Assembly: GCF_003258705.1 (NCBI RefSeq)
Contig: NZ_CP029480.1
Coordinates: forward strand, 3,906,001-3,970,000
DNA length: 64,000 nt
Origin: Arcticibacterium luteifluviistationis
GTDB lineage: Bacteria; Bacteroidota; Bacteroidia; Cytophagales; Spirosomataceae
Direction: 5' to 3'
This document shows positions 9,610 through 17,370 of this stretch, piece after piece. How positions within the stretch are numbered: the stretch's first letter is position 1; every line of letters begins with the position of its first letter. The position numbers were made by a program, and so were the translations under genes. The notes below the pieces were generated by a model that made no database searches, was not told the origin of the DNA, and saw nothing but the letters and a program-made list of their open reading frames with translations.

Positions 9610-10203
9610 ATGGAAACCTCGCACATAATTTCTGATATCATCTTAGGACTGGTTGGCGTATTTGTTTTCTTCAAATACCTTTTAAAGCTAGACCTATTTG
9701 AAACATTACTTTGGGAAGCCTTCATTTTATCGGTATCTGTTGCGGCGTTTGCAGGTGCAGCCAAGTTTGCGGGTATTGAAAAAGCAGGGCTAGTGTCTGT
9801 TTTCTTTCAAAACATTTCTGTAACGGTGGGAGCCCTGGGTCTAGTGGTGGCAGCTTGGTTTAAAATATGGGAAGACGACACGTTGGATGGGAAAATAGGC
9901 TCTATCGTTTTAGCCATCGGTTTTATAATTTTCGCTTTGCACCAAACCGTTGGTATCCCTTTGGTCGTTTCTATTATTCCGATAATAGCCATGATTTTGG
10001 TAGCTGCTGCTGGTGTAGCTGCACTTTTAAAGGGCCGAAACACATTAGGCATGTGGCTGCTTTTGGGTGTCGTTTTTGCTTCTTTGGCTACTTTTAAAGA
10101 CCGCTTTGTTTCCAACACCGAAAATGCCATTGATGTTTACCACTACCTGCTCGCTTGCAGTGTATTATGCTTTGGACTAGCTGCTTCTAGAAGAACAGAT
10201 TAA
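9610..10203 (+). CDS. hypothetical integral membrane protein (DUF6962-like)
   Basis: A 197-residue very hydrophobic protein with six or seven membrane helices covering nearly all of its length and no long soluble loop. It resembles uncharacterised Bacteroidota membrane proteins that I associate with DUF6962; that match is from memory and uncertain. No catalytic or binding residues are evident. It follows murB closely on the same strand, and its stop overlaps the stop of the convergent trpD by four bases. Confidence 0.7.
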   Translation: METSHIISDIILGLVGVFVFFKYLLKLDLFETLLWEAFILSVSVAAFAGAAKFAGIEKAGLVSVFFQNISVTVGALGLVVAAWFKIWEDDTLDGKIGSIVLAIGFIIFALHQTVGIPLVVSIIPIIAMILVAAAGVAALLKGRNTLGMWLLLGVVFASLATFKDRFVSNTENAIDVYHYLLACSVLCFGLAASRRTD

Positions 10204-11195
10204 GAAACCATTTTCTTCAAAACTTCTCTAGCTCTTCCGCTCTCCAAAGACTCTTTGGCGAGTGCCATTCCTTGCTCTAGGGTGATGTTTTGGGCTACTC
10301 CAAGACCTATTGCGGCATTTGCCAATACTACCGAAGTTTGAGCCTCGGTGCCTTTATTTTCAAGAATATCAACTAGCATTTTAGCTGAATCTTCTAAACC
10401 TCCGCCACCATAAAGCTGCTCCGCCTTAAAGTTTTTCAAACCAAAAGCCGAAGGACTAAAAAGCTCTCCTTCGTCCGCAGATGGATAATGAGAAGAAAAC
10501 ATAAAGTCTCCTGTCAAAGAAATTTCGTCATAAACCGCCAAGTCGAAAATGATACCGAATTGTTTATCGGTCTGACGAAAAACTTGTTCGTATAATTCAA
10601 AAACACAGAGGTCATAAACGCCTGTCAATTGTTTTTTCACTTCGCCTGGGTTAAGCAATGGACCTAGCATATTGAAAAAGGTTTTCATGCCTAATTCTTT
10701 TCTGATAGGCCCTACATGACGCATGGCAGGATGAAAAAGTGGAGCATGTAAATAGCACATTCCAGCTGTTTCTAGTTTCTCTTTAAGGTAATCAGCGTCG
10801 TTGGTAAATTTGATGCCTAAATGCTCTAAAACGGTGCTGCTTCCTACCGCACTACTCACTCCATGGTTTCCGTGTTTGGCTACTTTTTGTCCTGCACCTG
10901 CAATCACAAAAGCCGATGTAGTAGAGATATTAAAGGTGTCTTTACCATCTCCTCCCGTTCCGCAAACATCCATGGCGTCAAAGTCTGACAAATCTATTTT
11001 ATTAGCAACCGCCAACATGGCATCTCTAAAGCCCGTCAACTCTTCTGACGTAATGCCTTTCTGCTGAATTCCCATCAAAAAAGCAGCCGTTTGCGAAGGA
11101 TTCACCTCGCCCGCAGCTATTTTAGAAAGAGCCCGAAAGGCTTCTTCTTTCGTAAGTGATTGATGTCGGATTAATTGGTTTAGGTAGGTTTTCAT
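10200..11195 (-). CDS. trpD: anthranilate phosphoribosyltransferase
   Basis: A 331-residue enzyme transferring phosphoribose from PRPP to anthranilate, the second committed step to tryptophan. The phosphate-binding motif GTGGDGKDTFNIST is near residue 80, KHGNHGVSSAVGS follows, and the anthranilate-site segment MRHVGPIRKELG lies in the middle. Length is normal and it is not fused to TrpG. It is the last gene of the trp operon in the window. Its ATG overlaps the stop of the AbiH gene by four bases (ATGA), which implies translational coupling. trpC, trpF, trpB and trpA are not in this window. Confidence 0.95.
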   Translation of the reverse strand: MKTYLNQLIRHQSLTKEEAFRALSKIAAGEVNPSQTAAFLMGIQQKGITSEELTGFRDAMLAVANKIDLSDFDAMDVCGTGGDGKDTFNISTTSAFVIAGAGQKVAKHGNHGVSSAVGSSTVLEHLGIKFTNDADYLKEKLETAGMCYLHAPLFHPAMRHVGPIRKELGMKTFFNMLGPLLNPGEVKKQLTGVYDLCVFELYEQVFRQTDKQFGIIFDLAVYDEISLTGDFMFSSHYPSADEGELFSPSAFGLKNFKAEQLYGGGGLEDSAKMLVDILENKGTEAQTSVVLANAAIGLGVAQNITLEQGMALAKESLESGRAREVLKKMVS

Positions 11196-12274
11196 CGAAA
11201 TTTATTTTGTAGACGAAAGGGAATTAATGGTTTTGATTCTTTAAAATTAAGAACTTTTGAACGTAAGACTTTTTTATCGCTAAAGTGACGGGAAATATTT
11301 ATCATCTTACTTTCAAAATCGTTTTCTAACACTCCTAACTTATTCTCCCATTCGTGATAGTGAATTCGTATTTTTTTGCAATTAGAATGCTCAAAAATAG
11401 TTTTAAGAAGAACTCTGTCCGAAATACCACAGGAATGCCCTAAAATTTCTACATCAAAACCTTCTTCTCTGTCAATAAAGTCTAACAGTTTACTGTATTT
11501 ATCATCCATTAGATATCCAATAGACTTGAAGAACTTATGATAATCATCAACATTCAAATCTTCTATTTTTTGGTAAGAAGGAACGGTTTCGTCACCATAA
11601 CCAAAAATTATTTGGCTTTTATCAAGTAATGTTCCATGAATATTATTCAGAAAAAAGCCCTCTGTATTCGAATATCTTTTTGGTGTATTAGAGTAATTAA
11701 AATTTAGAATGTGGATTGGGTCAGCACCTGATTCCATTCTTTCATATTCATAGCTCACATTAAGCTGTTGAAAAAAATCATTAATGGAATCTGATATAGG
11801 TACCCTATCTGGTTCATGAAATGTCCCCATTAATTCTCTCTCCAAATAGTCGACTATAAACTTCTTAACCGTTTTAAACTCAGCATTGAGTTCTGTTATC
11901 GAGACATTCCCTTCTACCGTTTTTAATAATTCATTAAAATAAAAACTTTCATAGTCTACCCATTTATAGAGATTTCCTGAAATAATTCTTCCAAAAAACC
12001 TATTGTTGAATTCAATTTTATGGCTTCCATTCTCTAATACTTGGTCTGCAATTGATTTTTCATTATCAAATTTATAGTACTTATCAGGAATTGTTATTAA
12101 TTCATTTTTTACCCCGATGGCTCTAGCATCCGAATTCAGTTCAGGAACTTGCTTCTTAATAGCACCAAAAAATATATCTTCTACAAAATCAGAATACCGT
12201 GTTTTATAGCCATGAGCCAAGTCAAAACCATTCCCGACAATTACTAAAGTATTCTCTTTCTTAAAACGTCCCAT
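11192..12274 (-). CDS. AbiH-family abortive infection protein
   Basis: A 360-residue protein opening with TLVIVGNGFDLAHGYKTRY (from residue 9), the N-terminal nucleotide-binding-like signature of the AbiH family, and containing the internal HILNFNYSNTP and NNIHGTL segments also typical of it. AbiH proteins are known from lactococcal phage resistance; the mechanism is not well settled. Here the gene sits inside the trp operon, one base after trpG and overlapping trpD by four, so it should be expressed with tryptophan genes. It appears more A+T rich than trpG and trpD, which may indicate acquisition by transfer. Whether it acts in phage defence in this host is inference. Confidence 0.85.
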   Translation of the reverse strand: MGRFKKENTLVIVGNGFDLAHGYKTRYSDFVEDIFFGAIKKQVPELNSDARAIGVKNELITIPDKYYKFDNEKSIADQVLENGSHKIEFNNRFFGRIISGNLYKWVDYESFYFNELLKTVEGNVSITELNAEFKTVKKFIVDYLERELMGTFHEPDRVPISDSINDFFQQLNVSYEYERMESGADPIHILNFNYSNTPKRYSNTEGFFLNNIHGTLLDKSQIIFGYGDETVPSYQKIEDLNVDDYHKFFKSIGYLMDDKYSKLLDFIDREEGFDVEILGHSCGISDRVLLKTIFEHSNCKKIRIHYHEWENKLGVLENDFESKMINISRHFSDKKVLRSKVLNFKESKPLIPFRLQNKFR

Positions 12275-12275
12275 A

Positions 12276-12842
12276 TCACCCCTTCATCCAATTCTCGACC
12301 ATCTTAACGCCATGCTGTGTCAAATAAGCTTCTGGGTGAAACTGCACGCCTCTTACATCATATTTTTGATGTGCTTCTGCCATTACGTAGCCATTATCGT
12401 CTTTGGCCGTTATTTTCAAGTCTGATGGCATAGAATCTGGCAAAACTGTCCAGCTGTGATACCTACACACATCAAAGCGACTTGGAATGCCTTTGAAAAG
12501 CAATTCGTTCTCATCGATCACTTCGCAAGCTGTGGTAACTCCATGAAGCACCTCCCCCATATTATCTAGTTTACTTCCAAAAGTTTCACCAATGGCTTGA
12601 TGCCCTAAGCAAACACCAAAAATGCTTTTTGTGGTTTTATACTCTGCCAACAAATCCATCATAATGCCTGCTTCTTCAGGAATCCCTGGACCGGGAGAAA
12701 GCATAATTTTATCGTATTTCTTGACATCTTCTACAGATATTTTGTCGTTACGAAACACATCTACATCGCCGCCTAATTCTTTTAAAATATATACCAAATT
12801 GTACACAAAAGAATCATAATTATCTAGTACTAATATTTTCAT
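12276..12842 (-). CDS. trpG: anthranilate synthase component II (glutamine amidotransferase)
   Basis: A 188-residue class I amidotransferase that feeds ammonia to TrpE. The nucleophile Cys is in GVCLGHQAIGE and the His-Glu pair in VQFHPEAYLT, completing the Cys-His-Glu triad. The N-terminal DNYDSFVYNLV and LSPGPGIPEEAG segments are standard. Relatives can also serve para-aminobenzoate synthase (PabA), but the trp context makes TrpG the main role. Its start overlaps the fic stop by four bases. Confidence 0.94.
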   Translation of the reverse strand: MKILVLDNYDSFVYNLVYILKELGGDVDVFRNDKISVEDVKKYDKIMLSPGPGIPEEAGIMMDLLAEYKTTKSIFGVCLGHQAIGETFGSKLDNMGEVLHGVTTACEVIDENELLFKGIPSRFDVCRYHSWTVLPDSMPSDLKITAKDDNGYVMAEAHQKYDVRGVQFHPEAYLTQHGVKMVENWMKG

Positions 12843-13621
12843 TTCTTTGCTTTAATCGCATTCATTAATAATTCTAAAAACTTAATGGCCTCGTTAAAAG
12901 CCGTCTTCTCATAAAACAATCCCAAGGCAGTTAGTGAGGAATAATAAACCTCCTTGTTTTCAAAATAATACCTTTCTGAATGTATCATTTTTGCCTTTTC
13001 GCCTAACTTTTCAAACAAAAACCATTTTTCAATCAAGCGACCCATTCTCCCATTCCCATCGGTTAAAGGATGTATTTTGACCCAATACAAATGAATCATT
13101 GCAGCAAAAAATAAGGATTCTGCGAAAACCATTTTTGTAGAAAGTAAAAGTTCTACATCTTCCCAAAACTGTCGCATCTCATTTTTAAGAGCTGCTGTAT
13201 CGCAGGCTTCATAAACTATCCTACCATCATTGTCCACAATCATCATGGGTGCATTCCTATAAACACCTCGTTGGCTCTTTGGAAGCAAACTTTTAGAAAT
13301 CAGGGAGTGAGCTTTTAATGCGTTTGACTCTGTCAACTTTGAACTAAAAGCCAAACTGTAGGCCTCGTATAAATCATCTGCCCTTTTGGTATAATCTGGC
13401 TTAAAACTCACCCCTAAAAACCTGTGTTTGATATAAGAATCGAGCTCAATCTCCTCTCCCTCTATTTTAGAGGAAAAAACCACAGAATTAGATTGATGAA
13501 AGTCATAACCAACACGACTCTCTGATAAATCCTCCAAGTTTTCAAAAACAGATTCCACGTCATCTGGAAAATTATCCAAATACGCCTTTAAACCATCAGT
13601 ATTTATTAAGCCTAGTTTCAA
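12839..13621 (-). CDS. Fic-domain protein, self-inhibited class II type
   Basis: A 260-residue Fic protein. The catalytic motif HPLTDGNGRMGR begins at His184 and matches HxFx[D/E]GNGRxxR except for Leu at the Phe position. Before it, residues 50-55 read SSKIEG, the [S/T]xxxE[G/N] inhibitory motif, with Glu54 as the residue that would block the second motif arginine, so this is a class II Fic with its inhibitory helix N-terminal to the Fic core. Fic enzymes usually transfer AMP from ATP to target hydroxyls. The target is unknown. It lies within the trp operon, 3 bases after the DUF3052-like gene, and overlaps trpG by four bases. No separate antitoxin is needed or seen. Confidence 0.87.
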   Translation of the reverse strand: MKLGLINTDGLKAYLDNFPDDVESVFENLEDLSESRVGYDFHQSNSVVFSSKIEGEEIELDSYIKHRFLGVSFKPDYTKRADDLYEAYSLAFSSKLTESNALKAHSLISKSLLPKSQRGVYRNAPMMIVDNDGRIVYEACDTAALKNEMRQFWEDVELLLSTKMVFAESLFFAAMIHLYWVKIHPLTDGNGRMGRLIEKWFLFEKLGEKAKMIHSERYYFENKEVYYSSLTALGLFYEKTAFNEAIKFLELLMNAIKAKK

Positions 13622-13624
13622 TGT

Positions 13625-14080
13625 TTATTTCTTTGCTTTCTTTTTACCCTCTTCAGACATAATCCAGTTGGGGTTTCTTGTTATTGTCTTTATATGTTTG
13701 GCCTTCCTAAATCTAAGTGCCGACCAATCTTCGTCTATCGCTACCATTCTTACAGGTTCAAAACCTAAATCGCCTAAAACTTGCCAGCCGTTATCTCTAT
13801 TAAACTCACAGCTGTATTTCTTAGAGCTTTTCTTAGGATACGCAAACCAGAACAAGGCATCTTCGGCTAAGTTCTCAGCCACTTTTGTTCCTAAACTTTC
13901 AATTTCAGCCAACGTTGTACAGAATATCAAGCTAAACGAAATCTCAGACGAATCTAAATCCGTTTTCACACCCAAAAATTGACTAAACTCTTCAATCCTC
14001 TCCTGAAACTCATCCGGAGTATTCAGAATCAAGATTGACTCTTGCGTCTTGAAATTTAGTTTTTTCAGTAATGTATTCAT
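13625..14080 (-). CDS. DUF3052-like small protein
   Basis: A 151-residue soluble protein with no signal or membrane segment. The central ALFWFAYPKKSSKKYSCEFN and the C-terminal half with DEDWSALRFRKA resemble the DUF3052 family, whose function is unknown. The C-terminus is strongly basic (EEGKKKAKK). It is the second gene of the trp operon, 54 bases after trpE and just 3 before fic. No role in tryptophan synthesis is known for such proteins; the link is positional only. Confidence 0.65.
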   Translation of the reverse strand: MNTLLKKLNFKTQESILILNTPDEFQERIEEFSQFLGVKTDLDSSEISFSLIFCTTLAEIESLGTKVAENLAEDALFWFAYPKKSSKKYSCEFNRDNGWQVLGDLGFEPVRMVAIDEDWSALRFRKAKHIKTITRNPNWIMSEEGKKKAKK

Positions 14081-14134
14081 ATCGCTTGATAACTATCACA
14101 AACCACTGTCAATTCTCTGCCCATTCGCAGAGGA

Positions 14135-15553
14135 CTATATTCCCTCCGCCATTTCCATGGCATCTCTTAATGCTCCTAATTTATTTCCAACTTCCGCCAT
14201 TTCTAGTGCTACATCAGATTTGGCTACCACGCCCATTCCTGCCTGATAAAAAAGTCTATTGCCTTTGCTCAAAAATGTACGAATGGCAATAGCGTGGTTA
14301 AAATTACCTTTGAAATCCATAAAACCAATGGCTCCACCGTAGATACCTCTGTTGGTATTTTCCAGTTTGTTAATAATAGTCATGGCCATGTGTTTTGGCG
14401 AACCTGAAAGTGTTCCTGCCGGAAAAGTGTCTGCCACTAACTGAAGCGGATTGGTTCCTTTCATCATCTTCCCTGTTACTTTTGAAACTAGGTGAAGTAC
14501 GTGTGAGTAATATTGAACCTCTTTAAAAACCTCCACTTTGACCTGTTCTGAGCTACGGCTCAAATCATTTCTAGCTAAATCTACCAACATCACATGCTCT
14601 GCAGACTCTTTAGGGTCGGCGTCTAGTTGCTTCGCCAATTCAGCATCTTTTACATCGTCACCCGTTCTTTTAAAAGTACCCGCTATTGGATGAATCTCTG
14701 CCTGCTCTCCGTCAATATGAATTTGCTTCTCTGGAGATGAACCAAAAATGCTGTAATCTCCTCCGTCAAAATAAAACAAATAAGGCGAAGGATTGATGCT
14801 ACGCAATGCTCTATAAACATTAAAATCGTCTCCCTTAAACTGCTTCGAATACCTTCTTGATGGTACTATTTGAAAAACATCTCCTCGTAAACAATGTTTG
14901 ATACAGGTGTTAATGGTAGCTTTCATTTGCTCATCCGTCACGTTGCTTTCTTCTTCACTCGTGACTTTAAACTTCTTGCTACTAGACTTTGGATTATTTA
15001 CATAAAGCTCAATGGTCTCTAAACCATTCTGTACGGGATTCTTTTCTCCTCCGTAGGTATGTTCAAAAATATTCAACTCATTTTTGAAATGATTTATGGC
15101 TATCACATACCTGTAAACTCTATAAATCAAGGAAGGAACCTTATTCTCTTCGTTTTTTTCTTGAATCTCAATGTCTTCAAAATACTGAACGGCATCATAA
15201 GCCATGTGCCCAAAAAGACCATTGCTTATGGAGCCACTCTTGCCTTCTGGAGCTTCAAATCTAGCTGCAAAGCTTTTCAAAACACCTACTGCATCTTTTC
15301 TGTTTTCTAGCTTAAAGTCTTCTCTACTTCCGTCAGGAAAAACCTGCTTCACCTCGTCGTTATCTATTATGATACTCGCCACAGGATCGCAGCCAATGTA
15401 GCTGAAACTGTTTTGCATGGCGTGATAATCTGCACTTTCTAGCATGACAGAGTACTTGTACTGGTCACGAAGACGCATAAAAATGCCAACTGGGGTCAAT
15501 GTATCTGCCAGTTGTTTTTTAGAACGGGTGGTAATATTAAATATCTTACTCAT
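14135..15553 (-). CDS. trpE: anthranilate synthase component I
   Basis: A 472-residue chorismate-using enzyme that makes anthranilate with TrpG. The N-terminal VMLESADYHAMQNSFSYIG carries the LES motif of the tryptophan feedback site, so allosteric inhibition is expected. The C-terminal chorismate-binding half contains QIVPSRRYSK, FGSSPEKQI, IAGTFKRTGDD, LVDLARNDLSR and TFPAGTLSGSPK. Length and domain order are normal. It is the first structural gene of the operon and is preceded by the trp leader peptide and attenuator, whose terminator ends 49 bases before its ATG. Confidence 0.95.
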   Translation of the reverse strand: MSKIFNITTRSKKQLADTLTPVGIFMRLRDQYKYSVMLESADYHAMQNSFSYIGCDPVASIIIDNDEVKQVFPDGSREDFKLENRKDAVGVLKSFAARFEAPEGKSGSISNGLFGHMAYDAVQYFEDIEIQEKNEENKVPSLIYRVYRYVIAINHFKNELNIFEHTYGGEKNPVQNGLETIELYVNNPKSSSKKFKVTSEEESNVTDEQMKATINTCIKHCLRGDVFQIVPSRRYSKQFKGDDFNVYRALRSINPSPYLFYFDGGDYSIFGSSPEKQIHIDGEQAEIHPIAGTFKRTGDDVKDAELAKQLDADPKESAEHVMLVDLARNDLSRSSEQVKVEVFKEVQYYSHVLHLVSKVTGKMMKGTNPLQLVADTFPAGTLSGSPKHMAMTIINKLENTNRGIYGGAIGFMDFKGNFNHAIAIRTFLSKGNRLFYQAGMGVVAKSDVALEMAEVGNKLGALRDAMEMAEGI

Positions 15554-15601
15554 CTTATTTTTTCTAATGTTTTAAATTGGTCAATGGCTACGCTTTGACA
15601 C

Positions 15602-15635
15602 AAAAAAAGCGGCCTTCTGTCAAACAGAAAGCCGC
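15602..15635 (-). terminator. trp operon attenuator terminator
   Basis: Minus-strand arms GCGGCTTTCTG (15635-15625) and CAGAAGGCCGC (15619-15609) form an 11-bp stem with one G-U pair and loop TTTGA, followed by seven T residues. It lies between the leader peptide and trpE, the place of a classic attenuator. An alternative pairing of 15670-15660 with 15629-15619 (11 pairs, four of them G-U) would open this stem and could act as antiterminator. Confidence 0.88.
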
Positions 15636-15665
15636 GTATATATTTTTAAGCATAGCAAACTCTGT

Positions 15666-15722
15666 TCAACTCGTTCGAGAAGAAAGCCACCACCAAGAAT
15701 TTGTTCTGCTTTGATTATTCAT
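15666..15722 (-). CDS. trpL: trp operon leader peptide
   Basis: An 18-codon frame encodes MNNQSRTNSWWWLSSRTS and then TGA. Three Trp codons in a row (TGG TGG TGG) followed by a strong terminator hairpin and then trpE is the hallmark of ribosome-mediated attenuation: with scarce charged tRNA-Trp the ribosome stalls on the Trp codons and the antiterminator can form. The stop codon lies within the proposed antiterminator arm (15670-15660). The peptide itself needs no function. The arrangement parallels enterobacterial trpL but the peptide is unrelated in sequence. Confidence 0.88.
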   Translation of the reverse strand: MNNQSRTNSWWWLSSRTS

Positions 15723-15779
15723 GCCGTAAAACTAGAAAGGAAAATTGAAATATCAATTATAGATTCAAAAAAAATAGAA

Positions 15780-16025
15780 TTAAGCATTTAGCAATTTGAA
15801 AACTTCCTCCCTAGAAACAAAGTCTGTTCTGTCCACTTCACTCATCTTTAGTAAAAGACCATAATCAAGCTTTTCTTCTTCATCTAAAAATTCGAAAGCT
15901 TCTTTTCTTGTTAACTCTTTAGCTCCATTCAAAAATTGTTCAATCTCCTCTCGCTTGCCCGTTTTGTCTAAGGCATGAAGTTCTTTCAACTTTGAGCGTA
16001 ATATGTCAATCAAGTCTAACTCCAT
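15780..16025 (-). CDS. small acidic hypothetical protein
   Basis: An 81-residue predicted helical, charged protein with no signal peptide, membrane segment or recognised family. It contains paired helices such as LIDILRSKLKELHALD and EEKLDYGLLLKMSEVD. The frame is open upstream to 16094, but that stretch is the sod terminator, so the ATG at 16025 (MELDLIDI) is chosen. It lies between sod and the trp leader on the same strand. Coding is likely but not certain at this length. Confidence 0.55.
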   Translation of the reverse strand: MELDLIDILRSKLKELHALDKTGKREEIEQFLNGAKELTRKEAFEFLDEEEKLDYGLLLKMSEVDRTDFVSREEVFKLLNA

Positions 16026-16063
16026 GAAAGATAAATCTAGTAAAATTTGACCAATTTTCAACA

Positions 16064-16090
16064 AAAAAGCCCGACTGAAGGCCGAGCTTT
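16064..16090 (-). terminator. Rho-independent terminator of the superoxide dismutase gene
   Basis: Minus-strand arms GCTCGGC and GTCGGGC make a 7-bp stem with loop CTTCA, followed by six T residues; it begins about 23 bases after the sod stop. Confidence 0.8.
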
Positions 16091-16112
16091 TCATATATCG
16101 TAAGATAATTTC

Positions 16113-16727
16113 TTATCCTTTTGCAGCAGCGTAACGAGCTTCTACAGCGTTCCAGTTTACTACCGTCCAGAAAGCGTCAATGTAATCAGGACGTTTGTTT
16201 TGATACTTTAAGTAGTATGCGTGCTCCCAAACATCAAGACCTAAAATAGGAGTACATGGGCACTCAGCTACATCCATCAAAGGATTGTCTTGGTTTGGAG
16301 AAGAACATACACAAAGAGACCCGTCAGCTTTAACACCTAACCAAGCCCATCCAGAACCAAAACGTGTTCCAGCTGCTGTTTTAAATTTAGCTTTGAATTC
16401 GTCAACAGAACCAAATTGCTCAATAATAGCAGCCTTTAATGGACCAGAAAGGTTTCCACCAACTCCCTGAGGAGCTAAGATTGACCAGAAAAGAGAGTGG
16501 TTATAATGACCTCCACCATTATTTCTTACCGCAGCACCGCTAGTACCAGCTACAGCTAAAATTTCTTCGATAGTCTTTCCTTCTAAATCTGTACCTGCAA
16601 TGGCGTTATTAAGATTATTCACGTATCCGTTATGATGACGGTCGTGGTGTATCTCCATAGTCATTGCATCAAAATGAGGTTCTAATGCATCGTTTGCAAA
16701 TGGTAATGCTGGAAGTTCAAAAGCCAT
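16113..16727 (-). CDS. sodA: superoxide dismutase, Fe/Mn family
   Basis: A 204-residue cytoplasmic enzyme that dismutates superoxide to oxygen and peroxide. Metal ligands can be placed: His27 in MEIHHDRHH, His77 in HYNHSLFW, and the Asp and His of [12 protein letters not shown] near the C-terminus. GSGWAWLG and the PLMD segment are conserved. Sequence alone does not settle Fe versus Mn use in this family, so the symbol is provisional. A TAAATTTG promoter element lies 21 bases upstream of the start and a terminator follows, so it is monocistronic. Confidence 0.93.
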   Translation of the reverse strand: MAFELPALPFANDALEPHFDAMTMEIHHDRHHNGYVNNLNNAIAGTDLEGKTIEEILAVAGTSGAAVRNNGGGHYNHSLFWSILAPQGVGGNLSGPLKAAIIEQFGSVDEFKAKFKTAAGTRFGSGWAWLGVKADGSLCVCSSPNQDNPLMDVAECPCTPILGLDVWEHAYYLKYQNKRPDYIDAFWTVVNWNAVEARYAAAKG

Positions 16728-16747
16728 AATATTGTTGTTTTAAGTTT

Positions 16748-16755
16748 CAAATTTA
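16748..16755 (-). promoter_or_regulatory. -7 promoter element (TAAATTTG) of the sod gene
   Basis: Exact minus-strand TAnnTTTG match 21 bases before the ATG. No TTTG is present at the right -33 spacing. Confidence 0.5.
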
Positions 16756-16787
16756 CTGTTCTAATAAGGTAACGGATTCACTCGCCA

Positions 16788-17246
16788 TTATGTTCGCAAT
16801 TGTTCAAAAAATTGCTTTATCAGCTGTTCTGACTCCGTAGCTAATATGCCAGAGGTTATTTCCTTTTTGGCATTAATAATATCCTTGGAGTACTTACTGT
16901 AGCCCCTTTTTACATCATTTGCCCCAAAAATAACATGGTCTACCTGACTCCAAGCCAAAGCCCCGGCACACATCACACAAGGTTCTAATGTCACATAAAG
17001 TCTACATTCCCTTAAATACTTAGCGTCTAGGTTATTTGCCGCTGCTGTTATTGCCAATACTTCTGCATGAGCTGTTACATCCTTTAATCGTTCGGTTTGA
17101 TTATATCCTTTACCTATAATCTGATTTTGCTCCGTAACCACAATGGCCCCAACGGGAACCTCGCCTTCTTCAAAAGCCTGATGGGCTAAGTCCATCGCTT
17201 TTGACATAAAATACTCGTGCGAAAAAAGAGGATAGGATTGTTTCAT
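16788..17246 (-). CDS. tadA: tRNA-specific adenosine deaminase
   Basis: A 152-residue zinc deaminase converting A34 to inosine in tRNA-Arg(ACG) so that it can read CGN codons. Zinc ligand His60 and catalytic Glu62 are in TAHAEVLAI; ligands Cys90 and Cys93 are in LEPCVMCAGAL. The EEGEVPVGAIVV block precedes them as usual. Length is normal. A full promoter match lies only five bases upstream of the ATG, so the mRNA may have almost no 5' leader. It is divergent from nadC. Confidence 0.92.
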   Translation of the reverse strand: MKQSYPLFSHEYFMSKAMDLAHQAFEEGEVPVGAIVVTEQNQIIGKGYNQTERLKDVTAHAEVLAITAAANNLDAKYLRECRLYVTLEPCVMCAGALAWSQVDHVIFGANDVKRGYSKYSKDIINAKKEITSGILATESEQLIKQFFEQLRT

Positions 17247-17250
17247 GGCT

Positions 17251-17281
17251 CAAAAGTATTTCAAGTCGTTTAAGAGACAAA
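17251..17281 (-). promoter_or_regulatory. Full Bacteroidota promoter of tadA
   Basis: Minus strand TTTG (17281-17278), 19 bases, then TACTTTTG (17258-17251), both exact consensus elements at ideal spacing. Transcription should start about at the tadA ATG (17246). Confidence 0.65.
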
Positions 17282-17370
17282 GCCTTTGCCCTTTTTTCGT
17301 AAATCTATAATTGACAGAAATGGTTCTTTCCCTTTTTTTTGTCAATTTGCGAAGCAATAAAAAATACACA

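Noticed and set aside
16026-16094. N-terminal extension of the small protein ending at 15780
   Set aside because: The extension lies on the sod terminator hairpin and T-run, so it is unlikely to be translated.
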